From Icerya purchasi (taxonomy: Eukaryota; Arthropoda; Insecta; Hemiptera; Monophlebidae), in contig CM077116.1 of the NCBI GenBank assembly GCA_039619475.1, positions 19,093,443 through 19,157,442 on the forward strand: a stretch of 64,000 nt of DNA, read 5' to 3'. Position numbers and translations under genes: made by a program. The notes beneath the pieces are model-generated. The model worked only from the letters and a program-made list of their open reading frames with translations. It searched no databases and was not told the DNA's origin. Numbering within the stretch: the stretch's first letter is position 1; the number at the start of each line of letters is the position of its first letter. Positions 1-11,164 of the stretch are shown in pieces.

Positions 1-799
1 GCGACACACCGACAGCAACCGTTGCCTCTTGCGGTCACATGCGCAATGAATTTCTTCTAATTTCTAAAACAAGGAGGTGAGATACTAGGGGCGGCTACTA
101 GGACACTTTCCCTTGACAAATGCATCGTGTACAAAATAACACGAATTTTTTTCCGTAGGGGGCAAAATGCTCATAACGCGAACCCTCTAGCGTTATTAAC
201 CTATTTTCATTTGATAAATTAAACATCGAAGTGTTTTTTGAAAATTAGTTTCAAAATGGGCGTATAAGACGAAAGAGTATTTGAAAGGGCGTAATTTATT
301 AACGTTCGAAGGCATCGGCGGTCCGAAAAAATTTCAAAAAATAAGAAAAGGAAAACTTGGTGACATTCCCGAAATTCTAAGTCCGATTTAGCCGAATAGA
401 TTTCCGGTTGTGTGAAATATTGTATTTTATTTAGGATTACAAAGTTAGTTTAAAAAAAAAAAGTTACGGACAGTTTCCATGATTTTTAGTAACAATTCGC
501 AGAATATGTAATAACAAGTAAGCAGCATTTATAGAAGAAAAAAAAAAGGTCTAAAAATTACTAATAATAAATAGGAGGAGCTTTAAAACCGAATATAAAT
601 ATACTAAATAAATCGAGAATGTAAATCGTTTTTTTTCTTTTTTTTTGTTTTGGAACATTTCAGCTGGATAATATAATTTCATAATACTAGTTAAATTTTT
701 AAAGAAAAATAAATTTGACAAAGTACCATCAACTGGCATATTTGTTGTTTCGCGTACTTTATTAAAAATTTAATCTAATTTCATTTAATTATCCTTTTT
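1..799. other. AT-rich intergenic DNA, no gene seen
   Basis: No open frame here has coding character. The stretch is AT-rich with short A and T runs. The short frames on the minus strand read through T-runs and have no recognisable motif. Confidence 0.6.
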
Positions 800-1599
800 T
801 AACCGACTTCAAAAAAGGAGGAGGTATTCAATTCGACTGTATTTTTTTTTTTTTTTTTTTTTTATGTGTATTACCACAGAACTTTCTTCTAGATGAACCG
901 ATTTTGATGATTCTTCTTTTATTTGAAAGGTGGTGTTTGTCATGTGGTCCCATTTAAATTTGGTCAAGGTCCGACCGGTAGTTTTTGAGTTATCCTTAAT
1001 AATGCGGGAGATTGAAGCTTTTTGGATGCTTTTCATTCATGATTGTTTTCACCGTCGGATTAGATTTTTGACTTAAAATACTATAAATTTGCCAAATTAC
1101 CATGGAAATGTAGCTTTTGGTGTTTTTACCGTCTAAATAAATGTTTTAATTTAATTGAATAAAAATGCACTAAAAAGTAAAAAATAAAATGCTTTTTTAC
1201 AAAAAATAAATACCGACTTCAAGGTTTATTATAAAAATTTAAAAATGCACTAAAAAGTAAAAAATAATTACTCCCGATAAAATATATATATATCAGAGTG
1301 ATATAACTTAAGGTGATATCGTAATTCTTATACAACATTAATTTTTTGGAGTTGGCATCAAATTCATATTAAAAGAATAATTAAAAACTGCATTAAATGT
1401 TGATTAAATTGTTCCTAACATGAATTTAATTCCAACTCCAAAAAGTTAATGTTGTATAAGAATTACGATATCACCCTTAAGGTGTTATATCACTCTGATA
1501 TATATATATTTTATCGGGAGTAATTATTTTTTACTTTTTAGTGCATTTTTAAATTTTTATAATAAACCTTGAAGTCGGTATTTATTTTTTGTAAAAAAG
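800..1599 (+). repeat. 800-bp dispersed repeat, copy 1, with terminal foldback
   Basis: The unit starts with TTAACCGACTTCAAAAAAGG and ends shortly after CTTGAAGTCGGT, so its outer ends carry short inverted ACCGACTTCAA motifs. It recurs almost unchanged at 41019-41814: I see a 3-base difference near the start, one A/G change and a different T-run length. The first 400 bp contain a T-run of about 22. The last 400 bp form a large inverted repeat (1191-1367 against 1421-1600). The 27-bp segment starting AAAAATGCACTAAAAAG occurs twice in direct orientation and once inverted. I recall the ACCGACTTCAAAAAAGGAGG motif as common in arthropod genomes but cannot name a family with certainty. A short frame inside is a translation of this repeat, not a gene. 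Confidence 0.85.
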
Positions 1600-1600
1600 C
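1191..1600. repeat. foldback (inverted repeat) inside the 800-bp repeat, copy 1
   Basis: The left arm 1191-1367 and right arm 1421-1600 are reverse complements with a few small indels, around a loop at 1368-1420. Both arms carry the ACCGACTTCAAGG motif, the AATTACTCCCGATAAAATAT block and the TTCTTATACAACATTAA block. This is MITE-like architecture. The same structure is present in the copy at 41406-41815. Confidence 0.85.
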
Positions 1601-2952
1601 ATTTTATTATTTTGAAGTATCTAAAAAATATGCGTTCTCTGTTTATTATTAACAGATTTCAATGCCATTGGAAATCAACTAATAAACGTGCTATATTCTG
1701 TTATAAACTTACCCTCATAAATGGCGAATCCTGATTTTTTAACTGGTACACTCCTGTAAGATAGAAAAATGTTGAAATAAAATAAGCTCGACAAGCAACT
1801 AATAAACAAAATTAAATCAAGAAGGCTTCTTTTTTTTTTTTTTTTTTTTTTTTTTTTGGAAAAGTAACGAAAAACAAAAAATATTAAATTAATGTCAAAG
1901 AAAATGGATATTTAAATTTCGATAGAGGAAATTAACAGATCTACTATATGGGTTATTTGCATGAACAGCAAAAAGGAATAATGTAAAATGAATTCAAAAA
2001 TTAAATAAACAAATAAAGTGGAGATTATTAAGTAACTTTAATTTATGAAAACTATATAAAATTAAATATATGTACGCGCTTTCGTCTTTAAGTAAAAAAA
2101 TTGAAATACATTATTAAGGAAGACAATTAAGATCGCATTAAGAAATATCTATTTAAACTGAACATGCCCGCATTAACAAACTTTTCTAAATTGCCAATCT
2201 CGCACTGCCGCTTCTGTACCGCTTTTTGTTTGTCATTGGCGACAGATTTTCGCTTGATTTGCCAAGCATATTTACGAATTAGGCGCGTGAACATCATTTT
2301 GCTGTGAAAAGATAGCGTAGTCAGTTTCGCAGCGAAAGCTATGTAGCTGGTTTCTCTACAAAAGTAGTGCTGTACTTGTTAAACGTTCGATCCGATTGAT
2401 TGTTTATGCTGTTTTGTGCAGCTATTGTATAAGTGCATTCTTAGTGGCTGGCTAATGTTAAAAAAGTACTCACAAACAAAACACGAAAGGTGAAGAGATT
2501 ATCAAATTGCAATTCAGCCGTTACTCGACACTGACGTCTTACACATTAAGCATTTTTTCTCGCATGCTCAAATAGCGATTTCTCAGATTTCTAGCTAAAA
2601 ACTGTCTTGTCAGGTTAATATCTAAAGAAATACTAGCAGAGTTCTTTTTCAATTTGCTTTGCTCCCGTCTACTGTACTGTTTAAATGTTTAAGTGTTTGT
2701 CAAGAATATAGATATAGAAACATACAGTATATAATGATTAAACTGAAAGAACAAATATAAAAAGTACAGAACACTGACTAGTTTCGAACTAAATCGTTTA
2801 TGATCACAGCACGATGAACGATTTTATATTTTTTATATTTGTTTTTTCAATTTAATCATAAGTTACCGTCCTCAGAAATGAATATATTTGTAGGGTCGTA
2901 CATACATATATATTATATACACAAAACTCCTGACTAGTATAATAATAGTAGT
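1601..2952. other. AT-rich DNA, no gene seen
   Basis: No supported coding region or named repeat. There is a T homopolymer of about 28 at 1830-1857. The block around 2160-2690 is less AT-rich but is broken in all frames. Confidence 0.55.
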
Positions 2953-3110
2953 CATTAAGTTGACACTTAACCTACTTAAAACCCGGGAAAACGAATTTTG
3001 CCGCGGATTAGACCTTGACAGATCGGTTTCTTGGCCCAAAAAATCCCCCTAGTGTGCAAGTTTCGTGAAAATCGTTAGAGCCATTTTCGAGTTCGAGCGA
3101 CGTACAAATA
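2953..3110 (+). repeat. dispersed repeat, direct copy 1 (flanks the palindrome)
   Basis: A block of about 155 bp starting CATTAAGTTGACACTTAA and ending near GCCATTTTCGAGTTCGAG recurs in the same orientation at 19856-19994, with an estimated 85-90 percent identity by eye. It leads into a TATG/TGTG microsatellite at 3108-3131 that runs up to the left tip of the palindrome. Sequences of the type GTGAAAATCGTTAGAGCCATTTTCGAG followed by a short microsatellite are common at transposon ends in insects, but I cannot name the family. Confidence 0.7.
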
Positions 3111-3132
3111 TATATGTATGTATGTGTGTGCA

Positions 3133-3138
3133 TTTATG
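3133..3138. repeat. putative 6-bp target site duplication, left (TTTATG)
   Basis: TTTATG lies immediately outside the left tip of the palindrome. The same hexamer in the same orientation lies immediately outside the right tip at 19510-19515. The mirror identity of the arms stops exactly at these boundaries. Confidence 0.7.
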
Positions 3139-3169
3139 AGTAGCTAATAAATGGGCAAGCTGGTGCAGT

Positions 3170-4120
3170 TTCCCCCGAGTTTCCCCCGAGTGTCCAGGTT
3201 TTCCTCCGACATTCCTGGACAGTTCCCCCGATTTGCCATCCGAGTACTCAAATTTCACCCAAATTCCTGTCCAGGTACTCAAATTTAACCTAAATTCCCG
3301 TCCAGGTAGTCAAAATTCACCCCAATTTGTGTCTAGGTGTCCAAAATTCACCCAAGTTTCCCCACAGTTCCTCCGACTTCCCCACAATTTTCCTGGACAG
3401 TTCCGCTTATCCGAACCCCAATTTGTGTCCAGATGCCCAAAATTCACCCCAGACCGCTAATCCGAACTCAAAATTCACCCCAATTTGTATCCATGCGATC
3501 AAATTTAACCTAAATTCCTGTCCAGGTACTCAAAATTCACCTCAATCCCCGTCCATGTGATCAAATTTAACCTAAATTCCCGTCCAGGTAGTCAAAATTC
3601 ACCCAAGTTTCCCCACAGTTCCTCCGACTTCCCCACAATTTTCCTGGACAGTTCCGCTTATCCGAACCCCAATTTGTGTCCAGATGCCCAAAATTCACCC
3701 CAGACCGCTAATCCGAACTCAAAATTCACCCCAATTTGTATCCATGCGATCAAATTTAACCTAAATTCCTGTCCAGGTACTCAAAATTCACCTCAATCCC
3801 CGTCCATATGATCAAATTTCACCCAAATTCCCATCCAGCTACTCAAAATTCACCCCAATTTATGTCCGAGAGTCCAAAATTCACCCCAATTTATGTCCAG
3901 GTGCTCGAAATTCACCCAAGTTTCCCCCGATTCCTCCGAGTGTCCTCCAGACGGTTCCCGCACATTTCCAGTAAACCGAACGTCCAAACAGTGTCCAGAG
4001 GTCAATAAACTATCCAAAGTGTTATTCGGGGGCGCAAGTAACCCCAATTAGTGTCCAGGTGCTGAAAGTTCCCACAAGTTCCCTAAATTTCTTTGAAATT
4101 CACCTGTACGCGTCCTGCTC
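3170..4120. repeat. 31-bp minisatellite, left arm tip (C-rich plus strand)
   Basis: Degenerate units of about 31 bp follow the pattern GTCCAGGT, three variable bases, CAAAATTCACCCC, then AATTTGT. They are repeated with variants from the arm tip inward. Near the outer end a GTTTCCCCCGA unit occurs twice. Short frames rich in Asn, Pro and Ser in this stretch are translations of the repeat. Tandem repeats in the terminal inverted repeats are common in Maverick-like elements. The mirror lies at 18779-19478. Confidence 0.85.
3343..3844. repeat. 251-bp tandem duplication present only in the left arm
   Basis: Two consecutive units, 3343-3593 and 3594-3844, agree at a constant offset of 251 from the CAAAATTCACCCAAG block through the CTCAATCCCCGTCCAT block. 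The right arm has one unit only. This explains the change of mirror sum from 22648 to 22899. It is a copy-number change inside the minisatellite that arose, or was lost, after the palindrome formed. Confidence 0.85.
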
Positions 4121-4319
4121 GTTTCCGATAAACCGAACAGATTATTAATTAACATAAGTACATTAATTAACGTCCGAAAGTAAACCAAGTCTCCACTAGC
4201 CCCGCCCACCCGCTGCTTTACAACTATTTTTTTAAAAATTCCGAGGCCTAAGTATGAAAATTCCAAAATTTAACCCCAATATATTATTTAAAGCGTAAAT
4301 CTAACCTATAACTCCAGTT

Positions 4320-4640
4320 TACACCTCTCACACGTATATTTCGATCACGCGCACGCTCCGGTCGCCGACGCGAAAGCGCACGCGCCGATCCCACACATAT
4401 TCCGATCTCCGCCGCGATATCACACCCACACATACGCGCTCCGTTCCCGATACCGCGATTATTTCTTAAATATTTCAAAGTCTAAGTATACATAATATAA
4501 AATTAGCCGAAGCATATTTTTTTATTTTCATGATTCCCCGATCTTACTGCCATATGCCAAGACGCACGTCCCGATCGCGCGCATATATCTAACATAACGT
4601 TCTACGCCGCGATAGCGCACACGCCGATCCCCCGCACGTG
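4320..4640. repeat. CpG-rich imperfect repeats, left arm
   Basis: A locally GC- and CpG-rich patch in an AT-rich element. It repeats CCGATC, GCGCAC, GCGATA and CACACG motifs around 4330-4470 and 4560-4650. The open frame across it has many Arg residues because of CG-rich codons and shows no domain. The mirror lies at 18259-18579. Confidence 0.6.
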
Positions 4641-4953
4641 TCGTCCGTTTACGCTGCTTCAATTATTTTTTTAATTATTTTTTTTTTTTCACATAATAAC
4701 CCAATCCCTGCTCTGTTGTCTAAACCTAACCGGTTATCCAAAACATTTACAAATTAACAAATCAATTATTTTTATAGTCTAAATTAGCCTTAGTCTCCTT
4801 TACCCCTACCACCCTCTTTTCCGATCAATTTCGTTGTTTTAATATCGAATATATCGCATTCAATTTACTTTTACTACGACCATTAAACCCCCGATCGACG
4901 CTCCCGACGCCTCAGTCATCTCATATTGAGAGGTAATTATTTTTTATGTGACC

Positions 4954-5485
4954 GCTATGAATGCACACCGTCCATTCCCGCACACCAATCTGCTATCGTT
5001 AGTTCCCATACCGTTCATAATAACTTTTATTCAACTCCAAGTATTATGGAATTATTCCAATTATATATTTTCTTCACTCCCGATCATTTCTTCTGACCGT
5101 TCATAATATTTTTATTTTCCTCCGGTTCTAAAAATAAATCCTACAATGTCTTCAACGCGATGAATGCGCACACATCTTCTGCAGTTAGTTTCCATAACGA
5201 TCTTAATAATTTTTCAAGCCTAAATATTATAGAAATAGCCGAAGTACATTTTTTTCGTTTCTGATCATTTCTTCCGACCGTTCATAATATTTTTATTTTT
5301 CTCTGGTTCTAAAAATAAATCCTACAATGTCTTCAACGCGATGAATGCACACACATCTGCCGTCGTTAGTTCCCATACCGTTCATAATAACTTTTTTCCA
5401 CTCCAAGTATTATGGAATTATTCTAACTATATTTTTCACGTTTCCGATCATTTCTTCAGAGTGTTTATCATTTTTTATATTTTTT
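4954..5485. repeat. 181-bp tandem repeat, about three copies, left arm
   Basis: Three successive copies start near 4954, 5158 and 5339. Each contains GATGAATGCACAC-like text, then CCATACCGTTCATAATAA, AGTATTATGGAATTATTC and CCGATCATTTCTTC. The last two starts are 181 bp apart. Copies differ by scattered substitutions. The mirror lies at 17414-17945. Confidence 0.75.
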
Positions 5486-6120
5486 TAGCGTTTCCAAAAA
5501 TTCCTTTATCGTTCCCAGTCCCTCCAAGCCAAATCTTTCATAATATATTTTCCAGAGCCCCCCCAAACCATCAAACCTCTAAAGAAACATAGACGCTGTC
5601 TCCAACACCCATTTTACCATCAGTTATTGTATATTATTGTCAAATTATTTTTCCAAAAGCCTTTTTAAAATTTTTTCACGTTCGTACATATTTTTTATTT
5701 GCACGACATTCGTTTCCATGCACACACGTTTCCATACCGATTGTAATATTTATTTATTTTTCATCCCCTCCCAGACTTCATACACATCCCACTGGCACGT
5801 TCAACGATAGTTTCTTTATTGATCCTGTACATTTTTTCTGCATTAGCCGCGGGAGCGTAGCACATCAATCCATCCCACACACTATGCGTCCTCATATATT
5901 TAATTTTTAATTAACGATCTTTAATTATTTTTACTGGTATTATTTTTCCTACACAATCACTCCATCATACATACTTTACACTGTGAAAATAATTTTAGCC
6001 TTTCGATAGAGGAAATCTCCGATCACTAAATAATTGTTATAGGCGTCCTATTTTTAATATTATACACATCTCAGTATAATTATTAAACGAAGGAACTCAC
6101 AGCATCGTTGCTGCAATCGC
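5486..6120. other. left arm, unique AT-rich stretch
   Basis: No tandem structure or coding signal that I can support. The open frame ending at 5592 is an extension of the 181-bp repeat. The stretch is mirrored exactly at 16779-17413. Confidence 0.5.
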
Positions 6121-6122
6121 AC

Positions 6123-6895
6123 CAGTCTTTCTTTTTAGGAATCGTCAACCTCTGCAGGTATACGCCTCATCGCTACACCAGCCTTTGTCTGCACGGGTTG
6201 CTTATCTTTAAGGCCCCTCGTGTGTCGCACACTATTTACCGTTATTCGAAAGAAGTATATTTTTTACGCTCGCGCACGCACCTATACGCACACATTTAAC
6301 ATTAGGGTCATTGGTCAGGCGACATTTCCAAGAACAATCACTGCTCCGCTGTCTAAGCTGCATCACCGGTCGTTCGCAACATTATTGATGAAGCGCCTTT
6401 TTTTACAATAGGATAATTTATGACGTCTATACACCTTTTCTAGGAATCAAGGTAAAAGCGACCAATCTTTCCCACTGAAACCGGTTTTTAGACACGCCCC
6501 CAGTCTTTCTTTTTAGGAATTGACAACTTCTACAGGTATACATCTCCTTGACATGACAGCCTTTGTATGCGAGGGTTCTTTATCTTCAAGGTCATTTATG
6601 TGTCGCATGCTATCTACCATTATTCAGCAGAAGAATATATATTTTTTTTTTTGCGTTCGCATACACCTGTACGCACACATTTAACATCAGGCTCGTTTTC
6701 AAGAACAACAATCGCTGCTCCACAACCTAAACCGCCTCGTCTCGCCATTCACCCGCAACATTATTGAAGCCTCTATCATGTACCTGCATTTACGACCTTT
6801 TACAACAGGATAATTTATGACGTCTATACACGTTTTCTAGGAATCAAGGTGAAAGCGGTCAATCTCTCCCGCTGAAACCGGTTTTTCACACACGT
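6123..6895. repeat. tandem duplication of about 380 bp, left arm
   Basis: Two copies, starting at 6123 and 6501 with CAGTCTTTCTTTTTAGGAAT, align through CACACATTTAACAT, GCAACATTATTGA, AATTTATGACGTCTATACAC and CTGAAACCGGTTTT. Both copies preserve on the minus strand a short C-terminal coding segment and its stop, described under the decayed modules. The mirror lies at 16004-16776. Confidence 0.8.
6427..6495 (-). pseudogene. decayed coding module V, left-arm copy (C-terminal remnant)
   Basis: Mirror of 16404-16472. It encodes 22 codons plus stop that closely match the C-terminus of module IV. Only this end of the module is preserved. Confidence 0.45.
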
Positions 6896-7189
6896 TACAC
6901 AATGGTATAATGTGTAGTTCAGGGCTTCGTCTTCCACCGCTCGTTTCTGGAGGTACCGTTTGTTAGCATTAACATGAATATGATACTGCCGTGTGGTAAG
7001 AGCATCATACAGAACGATCACGTCCTCGTCATCGACGCATAACCCGCATGCTTATGTAACTGATCTATACACTAAAGAAATCCTCCTTAACCGATCCTGT
7101 TAGACTGGTGGAGAGTAATGGCCTCGCACTACTATTTACCGATAACGCCTCAGCTTCAATCACCTCTGCACAGCCATGTAGTAAACGTT
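6824..7189 (-). pseudogene. decayed coding module IV, left-arm copy
   Basis: Exact mirror of 15710-16075; see that entry. The C-terminal 65 codons are open (6824-7021) and upstream sequence is frameshifted relative to the sibling modules. Function unknown. Confidence 0.45.
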
Positions 7190-7362
7190 ATCTTCATTAT
7201 TACAATCTTATGTTTTAACATTGTTACACTATTTTTCTCATTTTTAACTAATTATACCCCGTTTTCCACTATTTCACCCCATTTTCATACATTTTAGCAC
7301 TTTTACACTGTTTTCGTCAATTCCTGCTATTTCTCACCGTTTTTTCAGTGCTTTTAGCCCTT

Positions 7363-7899
7363 TCACACAATTTTCCTCAATTTTTCGCGATCTTTCTTAC
7401 TTTTTTCTTCCAACTCTTTACTATGCCTATATTCAACCGCGATAACCTTCTCTAGGCTTTCTTTCAACCCCTCAGTCTCTACTAGGCACCTCACCCACTT
7501 AGCGACCATCGCCGCAGAAGAATGTTTTAGGTATTCCATGGGGGTCCTCACTTGCATATGGAGATGTACCAGTTGAATCAATCAAATCTTTGAGAGGGTG
7601 GTATGATGCATCAAATCGGGAGTTGTCTTCGGTTATTCCGCTGCTAGAGCTCCTCCCAACATTTTCAATGTGACTATTATACTGATGTGCGATAAGAGCG
7701 TCCATCAGTTCAAACGTGTCCTAGATATTGACTAGACATCTGCCCAACACGCTTATGTAACTGATCTATGGACATCTTTAAGCACCCCCTCTCCCCCGAA
7801 ATCGTTCCTATTAGGCTGGTATGAGTAAGGGCCTCCTGCAACCATTTATCAATTACCATGTTCTCGTCAATCACCACTGCACAGGTATGTAGGAATTAT
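7363..7899 (-). pseudogene. decayed coding module III, left-arm copy
   Basis: Exact mirror of 15000-15536; see that entry. Open segments are 7499-7705 and 7363-7581, overlapping in different frames. Function unknown. Confidence 0.45.
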
Positions 7900-7998
7900 T
7901 TTCCTCTATAAAATATTCTCGCGTTTAACACTGTTACGCCATTTTTACAGTGCTTTTAGTACCTTTCACACAATTTTCCTCATTTTTTCATGATTTTT

Positions 7999-8514
7999 TC
8001 TTACTTTTTTTTTTCTTCCAACTCTTTACTAAGCAGATATTCAACCGCGATAACCTTCTCTAGACTCTCTTTTAGCCCCTCAGTCTCTGCCAAGGCACAT
8101 CTCACGCTTAACGACCATCACCGCAGTAGAATGTTTTAAGTATTTCAAGGAGCTCTCCACTTGCATATGGAGGTGTAACGGTTGAATCGATCACATCTTT
8201 GAACGGGTTGTCTGATGCATCAAATCGGGAGGTGTCTTCGATCATTCCACTGCTAGAGGCTCCGCTCGAGATCTTCCATGTGATTATTATGCTGAAGAGC
8301 GTTCATCAGTTCAAACGGGTCCTAGATTTTGACCAGACATCTGCCCCAGCATGTTTACACAGCTACTCAGTACAGTAAGGATATCTTTAAGCACTCCCTC
8401 CCCCCGTAATCGTTCCTATTAGGCGGGTATGAGCAAAGGCCTCATGCAACCATTTATCAATTACTATGTTCTCGGCAATCATCGATGCACAGACATATAG
8501 GAAATGTTTTCCTC
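7999..8514 (-). pseudogene. decayed coding module II, left-arm copy
   Basis: Exact mirror of 14385-14900; see that entry. It is more broken than module III, with an extra base around the Ser-rich segment and stops downstream. Function unknown. Confidence 0.4.
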
Positions 8515-9258
8515 CTCATAATATTCTCGTGTTTAACACTTACACTGTTTCCATCATCTTTAAGTAATTATAAACAATTTTTCACTATTTCTCTACATTT
8601 TCATGCATTATACTACTTTTACATTGATTTAGACAATTTTTGATGTTTCTCACCATTTTCCTTTGTTTTAGCTCCTTTCACACAACTTTCTTCAGTTTCT
8701 CACTGTCTTTGTAAGGTTTTTTTATTTCTTACAATTCTTAACTACATTATTCTTCGTATGCATATGCTTCAGGAATATGTTCTACTATATCTACAACAAA
8801 TCAATGCTAATATAACTTGCTAACCTATGATATGATGCGGTGTGTAGGTGTATGTTTATATGTATAGGTGAGCGAGGACGGGTGATTGTATATGTTTGTA
8901 TGCTTCTGCGAGTGAATGTGGGAGTCTATGCAAGTGTGTGGGGGTGCGACATGCACGTGATTATTACATTGTTGTAGTCCTCGTCATCGACGCATCATCA
9001 TAATTATTATAAAAATTGTAAAAACATATTTGTCATCGTAATAACTGAAATTAACATTAGTACATTCCATCAGGCACCCAATATACTTTAGAGGCAGAGT
9101 TAAAATGGGATGCGGCCAGTGGAGAAATAGCCGTGACTGAAATCTCAACTAGATATACGGTTTTCATCACCAAATTTTAAGAAGATGTATATTTTTTCTA
9201 CAAGTTGGGAATAGTAGTCTCTTGAATAGCATGCAAAATGTCAGAGCGACGGTTACAA
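8515..9258. other. left arm, T-rich spacer and unique stretch
   Basis: 8540-8750 is a T-rich stretch of short CTATTTCTC / TTTTCACT / CATTTTAG phrases that recurs next to each module (also 7250-7400, 7930-8010 and 9420-9580). 8760-9250 is unique apart from its mirror at 13641-14140. Confidence 0.5.
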
Positions 9259-9394
9259 TGTTCAGGTCTATAAGCATGCTTCTTTTAAGCCAGTGAGAGC
9301 AAGGGACTCATGCAACTGCTTCCCAATCACTTCCAGCACATAAGCCTCAGTCGCATGCACTGTCATGCAGGAATTGTATCCATCATTATCATAT
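9259..9394 (-). pseudogene. decayed coding module I, left-arm copy
   Basis: Exact mirror of 13505-13640; see that entry. Only the N-terminal-like conserved block is recognisable. Confidence 0.35.
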
Positions 9395-9584
9395 TTTTAT
9401 GCTTTAAACACCGCTTTTTCCTCAATTTAAATAATTATAGCCAATTTTCAACCACTTCTCCTCATTTTCTTACATTTTAGTACTTTTACACTGTTTTAGT
9501 CAATTTCTGCTATTTCTCACCATTTTCAAATGTTTTTACCACCTTTCACACAATTTTTCCTCAATTTTCACAATCTTTGTAAGG

Positions 9585-10820
9585 GTTTTTTTCCTAAATG
9601 TGGGTACTTTAGTCATAAATGGAGTAATTTTCTGCGTGAGGAGTACTTTTCAGCTCGACGTGTATACTTCGTGATATGACATTCAATTCATTATTAATCT
9701 ATGTTTCAACAGGTTTGTGGTCGATTGTTGGAGGTTTACAGAACTTTTTGTTGCATTGCTTATAGTATAATGGTTCTTGTGTGCTAGTGAGATGATGGTG
9801 TTTGGTTGGGAATAATAAACATGGGTAAGAGAAGGAGTGCGTCCCATGAAGCAGGGGGAGTGTTGCTTCGTAATTAACTTGGGTATTGCGCGCATTGCAT
9901 GGCAGTTATAATATGCTCGAGCGAAAATTAGTCGCTGTACTCGCATGGCGTTCATGTTATTCATTAAATGTTCACACTGAGAGATGCAATGGGCTCATCA
10001 ACTTATGGATCCATCCGATCACTTCGATTTTTATAATTGTAATATGCACTGAGCATGTATGTATTCCAACAAACCCATCAACTCTGTTACAGATAGTAAT
10101 GTTTGAGGATAGATAGTGAAACGTTCATTAGAACATGAATGTGTATACAAAGTGTTGTTACATCACATGTATGTCATCAAATTAACTAGAATGTTGCGTC
10201 TATAGTAAAAAAAAAAGAAATGAGGGGTTTTCCCTAAGAGGGCGACTATAATAAAATTGATGCGATTTTAAATGGAAATGGGGTATTTTACAGTAAAAAC
10301 GCTGTTTTGCACCTAAATGGTGAATATTCTGGAGGTTAAACGGTATTTTTCACACAAAATTTGATGTTTTTTTATAAATGTGGCTATTTTACTCCTACAT
10401 GGAGTAATTTCTGCATGAGGAGTACTTTTTGGACTGACATGTATAATTCTTGATGTGGTATTCAATTCATTCTGAAGCTATGTTTGAACAGCTTTGTAAA
10501 TGGTTGGGGGGAAGTTTACAGAACTTTTCTGTTGCATCAGTTATAGTATAGTAGTTTTTTGGTGCTAGTGAGATGAAGGTATTTGGTTAGGAATAATAAA
10601 TATGGGTAAGAGGTGGAGTGCATCCCCATCAAGCATGGGAGAGTATTGTTTGGGAATTAACTCCATTATTTGCACACATTGCAATACAATTATAATCAGT
10701 TTTGGTCAAAATTACTTGTTGTATATCGTTCATGTTATACATTAAACATTCACACTGAGAAACGGACTGGACTCTTCAACATCAAGATCCATGCGATCGT
10801 TACACTCTTTTTCAACAATT
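9585..10820. repeat. 780-bp tandem duplication, left arm (inner)
   Basis: The block starting near 9600 (AATGTGGGTACTTTAGTC) aligns with one starting near 10378 at a 780-bp offset and roughly 75-80 percent identity by eye. Shared anchors are GGAGTAATTT, GAGGAGTACTTTT, TTTACAGAACTTTT, GGTAAGAG and CATTCACACTGAGA. The open frames of 93 codons (minus strand) and 76 codons (plus strand) at 9683-10116 overlap on opposite strands. The second copy breaks both, so I do not call a gene. The mirror lies at 12079-13314. Confidence 0.7.
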
Positions 10821-11164
10821 TGTGACGTTTCATACTATTTTTTAATGTTTTGAACGGCTCTTATGATGTATTTCAGCACATTTTCACAGGTACAAAGTTC
10901 GTAATGCGAAATAATTTGAATTATTTCGACAGTCTTTACACACAAATAAAATACTATACCATTAACACACTCAACATGAAACAAATCATTACAAATAGAA
11001 ATATTAACGAAATTGCTCAGAAATTTTAATGAAATTCAAGAAGCATAGTGTATATGAAAATGAATATATTCTTTAAATCAACACTCCAAACTTGCAGTTT
11101 CAGAATTGTATCAGACCCTGACTAAGAACCCCATTGTTCCTTTTGCTGCATATATATGTATATA
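10821..11164. other. left arm, unique stretch next to the axis
   Basis: AT-rich, no tandem structure and no open frame of note. It is mirrored exactly at 11735-12078. Confidence 0.5.

Noticed and set aside
3233..4008. Asn/Pro/Ser-rich frames with repeated peptides in the arm tip
   Set aside because: The repetition follows the 31-bp minisatellite at DNA level. Frames overlap in more than one phase and on both strands, so no protein is implied.
1917..6016. Shared 16-mer TTTCGATAGAGGAAAT at 1917 and in the palindrome arm near 6000
   Set aside because: Flanks do not align beyond the 16-mer, so it is probably chance or a very old fragment.
9683..10116. 93-codon minus-strand and 76-codon plus-strand frames, repeated in the right arm
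   Set aside because: Identity between arms only reflects the palindrome. The tandem 780-bp copy within each arm destroys both frames.
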